NCBI RefSeq assembly: GCF_014836665.1
Contig: NZ_JACSQJ010000003.1
Coordinates: forward strand, 62,001 to 126,000
DNA: 64,000 bases
Direction: 5' to 3'
Origin: Luteimonas colneyensis
GTDB lineage: Bacteria; Pseudomonadota; Gammaproteobacteria; Xanthomonadales; Xanthomonadaceae
The position numbers and the translations under genes were made by a program. Below the pieces are notes generated by a model, which ran no database searches, had not been told where the DNA came from, and saw nothing but the letters and a program-made list of their open reading frames with translations. Shown piece after piece: positions 1 to 10,585 of the stretch; within the stretch, counting starts at the first letter, position 1, and every line of letters begins with the position of its first letter.

Positions 1-2
1 AG

Positions 3-1256
3 GCGGCCGTGGAGCCCTTCGCCTTCCTCAGCGAGGACGCCGACGCCCTCGAGCAGCTGCGCTGCGCGCGCCTGAGCGCGGTCCAGGTCGCGCGCCGGGC
101 AAGGGTGCTGCCGCCGCGCACGATCAGCGACGCCGGTCCGCTGCGCATCGGCTTCCTCTCCAACGGCTTCGGCGCCCATCCCACGGGCCTGCTCACGGTG
201 GCCTGCTTCGAGGCGCTTCGCGCGGAGCCCGGGCTCGAGGTGCACCTGTTCGCGCTCAATCCGGGCGACGGCAGCGCGGTGCGCCAGCGGCTCGAGGCCG
301 CCACGACCCTGCACGACGTCGCCTCCCTTCCGCATGCGCAGGTGGCGATGCGCATCCGCGACGCCGGCATCGACATCCTCCACGACCTGCGCGGCTGGGG
401 CGGCGGCGGCGTACCGGCGGTGCTGGCGATGCGCCCGGCGCCGCTGCAGGTGAACTGGCTGGCCTATCCGGGCACGTCCGGGGCGCCGTGGATCGATTAC
501 GTGCTGGCGGACGGATTCGTGCTGCCGCCGGGGCTGGAGGCGGGCTTTTCGGAAGCCGTGGCGCGCCTGCCGCGCTGCTTCCAGCCCTCCGACACCCGCC
601 GTGCGCCGGCACCGCCGCCGTCGCGCGAGGCCTGCGGGCTGCCGGACGAGGGCGTGGTCTTCTGCTGCTTCAACAACAGCTACAAGACCAACCCGGCGAG
701 CTTCGCGCGCGCGATGGCCATCCTGCGCGGCGTGCCCGGCAGCGTGCTGTGGCTGCTGTCGGGTCCCGGCCGCGGCGACGACCGCCTGCGCGCCGCGGCA
801 TCGTCCGCGGGCGTGGACGCGGCGCGCCTGGTCTTCATGCCCAAGCAGCCGCACGCGGACTACCTCGCGCGCCTGCAGCTGGCCGACCTGTTCCTGGACA
901 GCAATCCCTACAACGCCCACACCACCGCGTCCGATGCGCTCTGGGCCGGCTGCCCGGTGCTGACGCGCCCGGGCCGCAGCTTCGCCGCGCGCGTGGCGGG
1001 CAGCCTCAACCACCACCTGGGACTGGGCGAACTCAACGTGGCCGATGACGCAGCGTTCGTCGGACTGGCCACCGCGCTGGGCAACGACCCGGCCCGCCTG
1101 CGCGATCTTCGCAGCCGCCTGCACGGGCTTCGCGCATGCTCGGGCCTGTTCGACATGGCCGGCTTCGCGCGCGACTTCGCGGCCATGGCCCGGGCGATGG
1201 CCGCGCGCCACCGCGACGGGCTGCCGCCGGCGTCGATCGAGCTGCACCAGGCCTGA
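3..1256 (+). CDS. SPINDLY/OGT-type glycosyltransferase, 5' partial
   Basis: This is the C-terminal catalytic part of a UDP-GlcNAc-type protein O-glycosyltransferase (Glyco_transf_41 family). The frame is open from base 3 with no stop, so the gene begins outside the window and the GTG at 9 is not a trustworthy start. Family landmarks are the opening RIGFLSNGFGAHPTGLL, the QVNWLAYPGTSGAPWIDY segment, CFNNSYKTNP, and the nucleotide-sugar region LFLDSNPYNAHTTASDALWAGCPVLT. Members usually carry N-terminal TPR repeats, which would lie upstream and cannot be seen. In bacteria such proteins modify surface or cytosolic proteins; the target here is unknown. The next gene follows after 52 bases on the same strand. 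Confidence 0.85.
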   Translation, partial: AAVEPFAFLSEDADALEQLRCARLSAVQVARRARVLPPRTISDAGPLRIGFLSNGFGAHPTGLLTVACFEALRAEPGLEVHLFALNPGDGSAVRQRLEAATTLHDVASLPHAQVAMRIRDAGIDILHDLRGWGGGGVPAVLAMRPAPLQVNWLAYPGTSGAPWIDYVLADGFVLPPGLEAGFSEAVARLPRCFQPSDTRRAPAPPPSREACGLPDEGVVFCCFNNSYKTNPASFARAMAILRGVPGSVLWLLSGPGRGDDRLRAAASSAGVDAARLVFMPKQPHADYLARLQLADLFLDSNPYNAHTTASDALWAGCPVLTRPGRSFAARVAGSLNHHLGLGELNVADDAAFVGLATALGNDPARLRDLRSRLHGLRACSGLFDMAGFARDFAAMARAMAARHRDGLPPASIELHQA

Positions 1257-1308
1257 CCCGCGGGCGGCACGCGCCGCCCGCCCCGACCCACCCCGCGGGA
1301 GCGCACGG

Positions 1309-2091
1309 ATGAAGACGTTCAAGGGCGAGGAGTACAGGACCGAGCTGCGGCGCATGCAGCACGAGCTGGTGGCGATGGCGCGCTGGGCGCGGCAGCGCGG
1401 CGAACGCATCGCGATCGTGATGGAAGGCCGGGACACCGCCGGCAAGGGCGGCACGATCAAGGCCATCACCGAGCACCTGGACACGCGCCAGTACCGCGTG
1501 GTGGCGCTGCCGAAGCCGAGCGAGCGCGAGCAGGGCGAGTGGTACTTCCAGCGCTATGTGTGCCACCTGCCGGCGGCCGGCGAGATCGTGCTGTTCGACC
1601 GCAGCTGGTACAACCGCGCCGGCGTCGAGAAGGTGATGGGCTTCGCCACCGACGCCCAGGTCGACGCCTTCCTGGCGCAGGCGCCGGTGTTCGAGCGGCT
1701 GCTGGTCGACGACGGCATCCGGCTGTTCAAGTACTGGCTGTGCTGCGACCAGGAACAGCAGGAGGAGCGCTTCGCCGAGCGGCTCGAGGATCCGCTCAAG
1801 GCCTGGAAGCTGTCACCGGTCGACGTCGAGGCCCGGCTGCGCTACGACGACTACACCCGCGCCCGCGAGGACATGCTCGCGGCCACGCACACCGATCATG
1901 CGCCGTGGACGCTGGTGGACTTCAACCACCAGAAGTCGGGGCGGCTGGCGCTGATCCGGCACCTGCTCGACCGGCTTCCGGACGTGACCGTGCCGGCCAG
2001 GAAACCCGGCTTCGCGCCGCTGCCGGGCAAGCCGTCGAAGGAGCGTTACGGAGTCCTGGAGCCGATCGACCCGTACGACGGCGAGGACTGA
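1309..2091 (+). CDS. ppk2: Polyphosphate kinase 2 family protein
   Basis: A 260-residue PPK2-family kinase transferring phosphate between polyphosphate and nucleotides. The Walker A-like motif EGRDTAGKGGTIKAI lies near residues 40-55, followed by EREQGEWYFQRYVCHLP, the Walker B-like segment IVLFDRSWYNRAGVEKVMG and the lid region with KYWLCCDQEQQEERF. Length and motifs fit single-domain class I enzymes. The ATG at 1309 starts the conserved MKTFKGEEY; longer upstream extension of the frame overlaps the glycosyltransferase and is rejected. A GGGAG lies about 9 bases upstream. The next gene is convergent. Whether it favours GDP or ADP cannot be read from sequence. Confidence 0.92.
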   Translation: MKTFKGEEYRTELRRMQHELVAMARWARQRGERIAIVMEGRDTAGKGGTIKAITEHLDTRQYRVVALPKPSEREQGEWYFQRYVCHLPAAGEIVLFDRSWYNRAGVEKVMGFATDAQVDAFLAQAPVFERLLVDDGIRLFKYWLCCDQEQQEERFAERLEDPLKAWKLSPVDVEARLRYDDYTRAREDMLAATHTDHAPWTLVDFNHQKSGRLALIRHLLDRLPDVTVPARKPGFAPLPGKPSKERYGVLEPIDPYDGED

Positions 2092-2153
2092 GACCGCTGC
2101 CGCGCCCCCTCGCGCTGCACCCGCGGTGCGGGCCCGGGCGGACTCTCCCGGCC

Positions 2154-4737
<2,584 letters not shown>

Positions 4738-4738
<1 letters not shown>

Positions 4739-5100
4739 TGCCGCTGGCGACGTCGCGGCGGCTGCTGGCCGTGCTGCTGCTGGCGCTGGCCGCGCTGTTC
4801 GCGGCCTGGTTCGCGGGTGATGCCCGCTACCTGCAGGCGCTGGCGGTGTTCTCGCTGCCGCCGCTGCTGCTGGCGATCGGCGTGCTGGCGCGGCGCCGCA
4901 CCGCCCCGTTCTGGTCGGGCGTGCTGGCGCTGGGGTGGTTCTGCCACGGAGTCATGCTGGCCTGGGCGCGCGCGGACGGCCGTGCCTATGCGCTGGGCGA
5001 GGTGCTGCTGGCCCTGGGCATCGTCGCGGCCACGAGCTGGCCGGGGCTGCAGGCACGCTTCGGCGGGCGCGGGGGCAAGCGCGGCACCGCGAAGGACTAG
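4738..5100 (+). CDS. DUF2069 small membrane protein
   Basis: A 120-residue protein with four hydrophobic segments (about residues 8-26, 32-50, 58-76 and 82-100) and a basic tail GGRGGKRGTAKD. It resembles DUF2069 proteins found next to wrbA in xanthomonads. No catalytic motif is visible and the function is unknown. Its ATG overlaps the wrbA stop codon, so it is probably translated by coupling with wrbA and may be part of the same redox-stress unit. Confidence 0.8.
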
Positions 5101-5103
5101 AAT
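5098..5103 (+). promoter_or_regulatory. Candidate -10 element (TAGAAT) upstream of asparaginase-like gene
   Basis: TAGAAT lies 54 bases before the ATG at 5158 and overlaps the stop of the DUF2069 gene. Two other TAGAAT boxes in this window sit just upstream of gene starts. No good -35 hexamer is visible at 16-18 bases, so this is a weak call. Confidence 0.25.
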
Positions 5104-5157
5104 GCGCACCCGGCCCGCGCGACGCGGGCCCCGGCTGGCGCAATCGAGGAACACGCG

Positions 5158-5643
5158 ATGGAAGAACTGCTGATCGTCACCACCGGCGGCACGATCGACA
5201 AGGTCTATTTCGACGACAAGTCGGACTTCCAGGTGGGCGAGCCGCAGATCGGCCGGATCCTCGAAGAGCTCGGCGTGGCGTTCCGCTTCCGCGTGATCCC
5301 GATCATCCGCAAGGACTCGCTGCACATCGACGATGCCGACCGCGAGCTGCTGCGCGCCACCATCGCCGCGCAGCCCACCCGGTACGTCCTGGTCACGCAC
5401 GGCACCGACACGATGGTCGAGACCGCGAAGGCGCTGGCATCGCTGGACGGCCGCACCATCGTGCTTACCGGCGCGCTCAACCCGGCGCGATTCCGCGGTT
5501 CCGACGCCGAGTTCAACATCGGCACCGCGGTGGGCGCGGTGCAGTCGCTTCCGGCGGGCGTGTACATCGCCATGAACGGGCGCATCTGGGACCCGTTGAA
5601 GGTCCGCAAGAACGTCAGCGCGAACCGCTTCGAAGCCGCCTGA
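5158..5643 (+). CDS. Half-length asparaginase-domain protein
   Basis: A 161-residue protein matching only the N-terminal domain of L-asparaginases, which are normally about 330 residues. It keeps the first catalytic threonine motif (VTTGGTIDKVYFDD), the second one (LVTHGTDTMVETAKAL) and TGALNPARFRGSDAEFNIGTA. The smaller C-terminal domain, which helps close the active site of the neighbouring subunit, is absent. The reading frame is clean and ends in ordinary coding sequence, so this looks like a genuine short family member rather than a truncated gene. Asparagine hydrolysis is plausible but unproven. A convergent peptidase gene follows 24 bases later. Confidence 0.85.
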   Translation: MEELLIVTTGGTIDKVYFDDKSDFQVGEPQIGRILEELGVAFRFRVIPIIRKDSLHIDDADRELLRATIAAQPTRYVLVTHGTDTMVETAKALASLDGRTIVLTGALNPARFRGSDAEFNIGTAVGAVQSLPAGVYIAMNGRIWDPLKVRKNVSANRFEAA

Positions 5644-5667
5644 CCCGCGCGCGCGACGTCCGGCCGC

Positions 5668-7005
5668 TCAGGGCCGCGGCGGCCTTGACGGCTGGCGCAT
5701 GCGCGGCGGCTGGCCCGAGGGCGGCGGCACGGCGGGCGCTCGCAGCCGGGTCCTGGCGCGCTGGCCCAGCTCGCCCATGAACGCCAGGCCAAGGCGAGCG
5801 ATGATGGTGGCGTGCTGGGCGGTCCCGCCGACCTGCTCCAGGGTGTCGTGGGGCGTGTGCAGCAGCGGGAAGAACGGGCCTTCGTCGTACATCGCCGCCG
5901 GAAAACCCGCCTGCGTCCACGATGCGTGGTCGGAGCAGGCGTAGCCGCAGGACGATTCGCCGCGGGTGTAGCCCAGCGGGGCCAGGTAGGCGTCGAACAG
6001 GTCGCGCAGGAACTGCACCAGCTGCGGGTGCGAATTGTCGGTCATCACCCGGATGTCGGTGGTCGAACCGGGCGAGCGGTAGTTGGTCATGTCCATCTGC
6101 AGCACGCCCACGACGTTGCGCCCCTCGCCGGCGAAGCGCTGCGCGATGGCGCGCGAGCCGCGCAGACCGACCTCCTCGGCCGCATAGCCCATGAACATCA
6201 CCGTGCGCCGCGGGCGGTAGCCCTCGGCCATGGCGATGCGCAGCACTTCGGTGAGCGTGGCGATGCCGGACGCATCGTCGTCCGCGCCCGGGGCATCCAT
6301 GTTCTCGCCCCAGCCGGAGTTCGAGATCGAGTCCAGGTGCCCGCCCAGCACCACGATCTCGTCGGCGAGGTCGGTGCCCTGGATGGTGAGGATCACCGAG
6401 GGCTGGCCGCCACAATTGCTGCAGTCGGTGAACAGCTCCGCACTGACGTCGGCGCGGCCCGCAGCCAGCGACAGCCAGTGGTCGCGGATCCACAGCGGCG
6501 CCGCGTGGCCATGGCTGCTGCCGTAGTAACGGTTCGGCCAGGCAGTGGAGAGATGGGTGATGGTGGCCCGTATCCCGTGCTCGGACACCTGCGCCAGCCA
6601 GGTCGTCACCATGTCCTGGTGGGCGACGGCATAGGCCGGCAGCGGCGCGCGCAGGCCGCGCACGCCGGCATCGGAGGCGATGAAGGCCTCGGCCTCGGCA
6701 CGGCTGGCGAAAGCGAAATAGCCGCCGCAGCGGCGCTCGACCTCGTGCACGTGGCGGCTCAGGTCCTCGAGCTGGTGTTCGCGCAGGGTGGCCAGGACCA
6801 GCGCTCTGCCCTCCGCGTCGCGACGGGGCAGCGCGCGGCCGCTGAAATCACGCAGGGCGGCTTCGAAGGTGCCGCGTTCGGCAACCACGTGGACTTCGGC
6901 CATCGGATCGGACGCGGTCGCGCCGTTATCGTGGGCGGTGGCAGCGCCGGTCGCCAGCAGCGCGCAGGCGGCTGCCAGCCGCAGTGCCATCAGGTGGATC
7001 CGCAT
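5668..7005 (-). CDS. Secreted M28-family zinc aminopeptidase
   Basis: A 445-residue exported peptidase. A Sec signal peptide ends near ATGAATAHD. The catalytic domain carries all expected zinc and catalytic residues of the family: His and Asp in GGHLDSISN, the bridging Asp in DAPGADDDASG, the Glu pair in GYAAEEVGLRGS, Asp in MDMTNY and the last His in LLHTPHDT. A CGYAC motif suggests a disulfide near the active site. It resembles bacterial leucyl aminopeptidases. The C-terminal 35 residues are Pro/Arg-rich and unstructured. ATG 7005 is chosen because the signal peptide begins there. With the S8 protease upstream on the same strand it suggests scavenging of external protein. Confidence 0.92.
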   Translation of the reverse strand: MRIHLMALRLAAACALLATGAATAHDNGATASDPMAEVHVVAERGTFEAALRDFSGRALPRRDAEGRALVLATLREHQLEDLSRHVHEVERRCGGYFAFASRAEAEAFIASDAGVRGLRAPLPAYAVAHQDMVTTWLAQVSEHGIRATITHLSTAWPNRYYGSSHGHAAPLWIRDHWLSLAAGRADVSAELFTDCSNCGGQPSVILTIQGTDLADEIVVLGGHLDSISNSGWGENMDAPGADDDASGIATLTEVLRIAMAEGYRPRRTVMFMGYAAEEVGLRGSRAIAQRFAGEGRNVVGVLQMDMTNYRSPGSTTDIRVMTDNSHPQLVQFLRDLFDAYLAPLGYTRGESSCGYACSDHASWTQAGFPAAMYDEGPFFPLLHTPHDTLEQVGGTAQHATIIARLGLAFMGELGQRARTRLRAPAVPPPSGQPPRMRQPSRPPRP

Positions 7006-7067
7006 GTCTTCTCCCGGTCGATGCCCCGGCGTCGATGATTGCATGCCTCAGGGGCGGACGTGCCCCC

Positions 7068-7109
7068 GGAAACAACAAGGCGGCGGACGGGATCGCCCCG
7101 TCCGCCGCC
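7068..7109 (-). terminator. Intrinsic terminator after the S8 protease gene
   Basis: A perfect 13-bp GC-rich stem (7079-7091 pairing with 7097-7109, 5-nt loop) is followed on the minus strand by TTGTTGTTT. It starts 17 bases past the S8 protease stop and fits a rho-independent terminator separating it from the M28 peptidase gene. Confidence 0.75.
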
Positions 7110-7125
7110 CGTCACTCGCCCGCGG

Positions 7126-9180
7126 TCAGTAGCTGCCGACCAGGCTCACGCCCGAGTACGCGCTGTAGCCGCGCACCATGACGTGCCAGGTTCCGGCGGC
7201 CGGGCTGTTGATGGTGCAGGTCTCGGCGTTGCCCGCACGGTACGGCCGGCAGGTATAGCTGGTGGTGGTCGGGGCGGATCCCTGTCGCACATAGAGGTCC
7301 GCGTCGCCGGTGCCGCCCGACATCTGCACGCGCAGCTGGCTGCGGCCCGCCGGCACCTGGATGGTGTAGCGGCGCTCGCTCGACGCCGCGCCCGACAGGC
7401 CGGTCACCGGCACGCCGTTCTGCAGCGTGTTGCCGCCACCGCCGCCACCGGTGCTGTAGCTGGCGGTCAGGGTGGCGCCCGAGTACGCCGAATAGCCGCG
7501 CAGCATCACGTGGTAGGTGCCGGCCTGCGGCGTGGCGAAGCTGCAGGTCTCGGCATTGCCCGAACGGTACGGCCGGCAATCGTAGGTGGACGTGGTCGGC
7601 TGCGAGCCGAAGCGCACGTACAGGTCCAGGTCGCCGGTGCCGCCTGCGGTGGCGATGTTGAGCCCGGTGGCGCCCGCTGGCACGGTGACCGTCCAGTACT
7701 GCGTGCTGCCCGAAGCACCGGACACGGCCACCGGCGTCCCGTTCTGGAGCACGCCGTCGCCCGGACCCGGGTCCGGATCGCCGCCACCGCCGCCCGAGGC
7801 CGCGTCCACGGCGGCCTTCGCATCGATGATGCCGGCGCCGATCGGCTGCGAGGGCGTGGACGGGAAGGCCCGTGCCGTGCTCTTGATCAGCGCCTCGACC
7901 TGGGCCGGCGTCTTCGCCGGGTTCGACACCGACTGGATCAGCGCGACCACGCCGGCGACGTGCGGCGCCGCCATCGAGGTGCCGCTGTAGCTGGCATAGC
8001 TTTCGGCGCCCGGGCCCTGGCTGCCGCTGTTGAGCGTGGACTGGATGTTCGAACCGGGCGCGGCGATGTCGACGATCGCGCCGTAGTTGGAGAAGCTCGA
8101 GCGCGCGCCGGTGCTGGTGATCGAGCCGACGGCGATGACGTTGCTGCAGTTCGCGGGCGAGAAGCCCGAGGTGTTGGCGTTGCTGTTGCCGGCGGCGATG
8201 ACGATCGTCGAGCCGCGGCCCACGGCGCCGTTGATCGCGCTCTGCATGGCGCTGCCGCAGCTGCCGGAGCCGCCCAGGCTGAGGTTGATCGCCTCGGCCG
8301 GGTTGGCATTGGCCGGCACGCCGCTGACCGAGCCACCCGAGGCCCAGATCACCGCGTCGGCGATGTCGGAGTCGTAGCCGCCGCCGCGGCCGAGCACGCG
8401 CACCGGCACGACCTTGGCGCCATAGGCCGTCCCGGCCACGCCCTTGCCGTTGTTGGTCACCGCGGCCACCGTGCCGGCCACGTGGGTGCCGTGCCAGCTG
8501 GACGCATAGCCGCCGGAGTAGTCGCCGGGATCGCTGGCGTCGCTGTCGCGGCCGTTGCCGTCGCCGGCCACCGAGGTATCGGAAATGAAGTCGTAGCCCG
8601 GCAGCACGTTGGCGTTGAGGTCGCTGTGGCTGGCGATGCCGGTGTCGAGAACCGCGACCACGGTGCCGGCGCCGCTGGTGGTGTCCCAGGCCTGGGTGGC
8701 GCGGATGCCGCCGGGGCCGGTGCCATAGCCCCACTGCTGCGAGAACATGGTGTCGTTCGGGGTCATGACCAGCGTGTTGAGCTTGTCGACCTCGACGTAT
8801 TCCACGTTCGGGTTGGCCGCGATCTGGCGCATCAGGCTCTCGGCCTCGACGCGGTCGAGCTTGCGGCTGGTGGTGATGACTTCGGCGCCGACGGCCATGC
8901 GGCGCTCGTGGCGCAGGGCCAGCGGTGCGCGCCGCGCGGCGGCGGGTACCGCGCCGGCGGCGGCCCGCAGGGCGGCATCGCGCGCCTTCGCGCCGGCCTG
9001 TTCGGGACTGCCGTCGACGTACTTGACGATGAATCGATCGTGCTGGTCGGCGGACTTCAGGCCGCTGAGATCGAGGCGTTCAGTGGCCAGGGCGGGGGCG
9101 ATGGCCAGGGACGACAGGGCCGCGGTGGTGGCCAGCGCGAGGGCGTGGATGCGCGCGCGGCGGAGCATTGCGTCGGTCAT
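7126..9180 (-). CDS. Secreted S8 (subtilisin-like) serine protease with two PPC domains
   Basis: A 684-residue pre-pro-protease. An N-terminal signal peptide ends near ALATERLDL, followed by an I9-type propeptide to about residue 130. The peptidase domain shows the full triad: Asp in VVAVLDTGIASHSDLN, His in SWHGTHVAGTVAA and Ser in YSGTSMAAPHVAG. After a Gly-rich linker come two pre-peptidase C-terminal domains (roughly 476-574 and 586-684) that are close copies of each other, both with GTGD.DLYVR and CRPYR.GNAETC. Such tails are usually removed during type II secretion. ATG 9180 is preferred over upstream in-frame codons because the signal peptide follows directly. A terminator lies downstream. 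Confidence 0.95.
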   Translation of the reverse strand: MTDAMLRRARIHALALATTAALSSLAIAPALATERLDLSGLKSADQHDRFIVKYVDGSPEQAGAKARDAALRAAAGAVPAAARRAPLALRHERRMAVGAEVITTSRKLDRVEAESLMRQIAANPNVEYVEVDKLNTLVMTPNDTMFSQQWGYGTGPGGIRATQAWDTTSGAGTVVAVLDTGIASHSDLNANVLPGYDFISDTSVAGDGNGRDSDASDPGDYSGGYASSWHGTHVAGTVAAVTNNGKGVAGTAYGAKVVPVRVLGRGGGYDSDIADAVIWASGGSVSGVPANANPAEAINLSLGGSGSCGSAMQSAINGAVGRGSTIVIAAGNSNANTSGFSPANCSNVIAVGSITSTGARSSFSNYGAIVDIAAPGSNIQSTLNSGSQGPGAESYASYSGTSMAAPHVAGVVALIQSVSNPAKTPAQVEALIKSTARAFPSTPSQPIGAGIIDAKAAVDAASGGGGGDPDPGPGDGVLQNGTPVAVSGASGSTQYWTVTVPAGATGLNIATAGGTGDLDLYVRFGSQPTTSTYDCRPYRSGNAETCSFATPQAGTYHVMLRGYSAYSGATLTASYSTGGGGGGNTLQNGVPVTGLSGAASSERRYTIQVPAGRSQLRVQMSGGTGDADLYVRQGSAPTTTSYTCRPYRAGNAETCTINSPAAGTWHVMVRGYSAYSGVSLVGSY

Positions 9181-9435
9181 GGATGATGTTCCCGGAACGG
9201 AGGTGTGCCGCGGGGGCGGCGGGCCGACGGCGCCGCTCCGGGAAACCCCTCCCCCTTCGTGGCAGCCGCCGGAAACGGCGGACTGACACATTTCGTCCGC
9301 AAAGTGACGCTAAGCGACACCTCGACCGACCACAAGCGGGAACAGGTCTCATCCGGCGCCACATCCCGTGCCGCTGGTCACAGTTCCTGACATTGATACC
9401 GCGGGCCAGGCGCGATGGGCCTTGCGCCCGCCCGC

Positions 9436-9987
9436 TCAGAACATCCCGGTCTCCAGGCGCGCGGCCTCGGACATCATGTTGCGGGTCCACGGCGGGTCGA
9501 ACACCAGCTCGACGTCGGCCTCGGCGACCGTCGGGATCATCTCCAGCTTGGTGCGCACGTCGTCGACCAGGATCTCACCCATGCCGCAGCCGGGCGCGGT
9601 CAGGGTCATCCGGACTTCGACCAGGCGCTGGCCGTCGTCGCGGTGCCGCACGCCGGCCTCGTACACCAGGCCCAGGTCGACGATATTGATCGGGATCTCG
9701 GGATCGAAGCAGGTGCGCATCTGGCTCCACACCAGGCGCTCCACCGCCGCGTCGTCGGCGCCTTCCTCCAGCTCCAGCGGCTCCGGCGGCTCCTTGCCGA
9801 TCGCATCGGCGTCGTTGCCGGCGATGCGGAAGAGGTTGCCCTCGACGAAGACCGTGAAGCTGCCACCCAGCGCCTGGGTGATGTAGCCGACGCTGCCCGC
9901 GGGCAGCGTGACCTCGTCGCCCTGCGGGACGAGCACGGCGGCGCAGTCGCGCTCCAGGCGCACGGGTTCGCTGTTGCGGGAGTACAT
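9436..9987 (-). CDS. sufT: Putative Fe-S cluster assembly protein SufT
   Basis: A 183-residue protein of the SufT type. The N-terminal 80 residues are the SufT-specific part (LPAGSVGYITQALGGSFTVFV); the C-terminal half is a MIP18/DUF59 domain containing PEIPINIVDLGLVYE and the conserved cysteine motif LTAPGCGMGEILVDDVR. It functions in maturation of iron-sulfur proteins. No other suf genes are in the window. The ATG at 9987 is preceded 31-36 bases upstream by a TAGAAT box. Confidence 0.92.
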   Translation of the reverse strand: MYSRNSEPVRLERDCAAVLVPQGDEVTLPAGSVGYITQALGGSFTVFVEGNLFRIAGNDADAIGKEPPEPLELEEGADDAAVERLVWSQMRTCFDPEIPINIVDLGLVYEAGVRHRDDGQRLVEVRMTLTAPGCGMGEILVDDVRTKLEMIPTVAEADVELVFDPPWTRNMMSEAARLETGMF

Positions 9988-10017
9988 GCGGATTCGAAGT
10001 CGTCGGACAGGTCCGCC

Positions 10018-10023
10018 ATTCTA
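10018..10023 (-). promoter_or_regulatory. Candidate -10 element (TAGAAT) for sufT
   Basis: On the minus strand TAGAATGGCGG begins 36 bases before the sufT ATG. The same 11 bases occur upstream of the membrane protein gene at 35506. A -35 hexamer is not obvious. Confidence 0.3.
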
Positions 10024-10072
10024 ACGTCCGGCGGGAGGCTATCCTGTACCGCCCCGAACGGTGCTGCGTTCC

Positions 10073-10480
10073 ATGCCCCCCATCCGATCCCGGCCCATGA
10101 CGGCGCTGGCACTGGCGCTGGCCGGCAGCATTGGCATCGCGGCCGCGTGGGTGCTGGTCGCCCAGGCGACCGGCCGCCAGTCGAGCTGGATGGCGGTGGT
10201 CGCCGCCGTCGACGCGCTGCTGCTGCTGCGCATGGGCGGCTATCGGCCCGGCGCGGCGCGCGCAGCCTGGGCGGTAATGGCGACGCTGCTGGCGATCGCG
10301 CTCGCCAACTGGGGCATCGCCGCGGACCAGGTCGGCCGCATGCTGGGGCTGCCGCCCTGGGATTCGATCATCCGGCTGGGCGCGGAGCACGGCTGGCTGC
10401 TGCTGCGCATGGCCAACGGCGCGGTGGACCTCGCCTGGCTTGCGGCCGGGCTGGTGGTGGCCGCGGCCTGGGGCCGCTGA
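10073..10480 (+). CDS. Hypothetical small membrane protein
   Basis: A 135-residue protein with four hydrophobic segments (about residues 10-30, 36-50, 60-80 and 110-130). Charged loops contain RMGGYRPGAARA and GMLGLPPWDS-like sequence. I do not recognise a family and no catalytic motif is visible. It diverges from sufT across an 85-base gap. The ATG at 10073 is preferred; an in-frame GTG at 10061 would add four residues. Confidence 0.65.
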   Translation: MPPIRSRPMTALALALAGSIGIAAAWVLVAQATGRQSSWMAVVAAVDALLLLRMGGYRPGAARAAWAVMATLLAIALANWGIAADQVGRMLGLPPWDSIIRLGAEHGWLLLRMANGAVDLAWLAAGLVVAAAWGR

Positions 10481-10585
10481 GGACGCGCCACCCACGCGAC
10501 GCTGCCGGAGCGGTGCGGCAGCCGCAACCGCTCCGGCGCGGACCCGGTATTTCGCGGCGACAGCCGCGCGCGCAGGTCCGGGCGC

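Noticed and set aside
9367..9382. CRP/Clp-like site (CGTGC-N6-TCACA) upstream of the S8 protease
   Set aside because: Only one half-site fits the consensus and it lies about 190 bases before the start; too weak to report as a feature.
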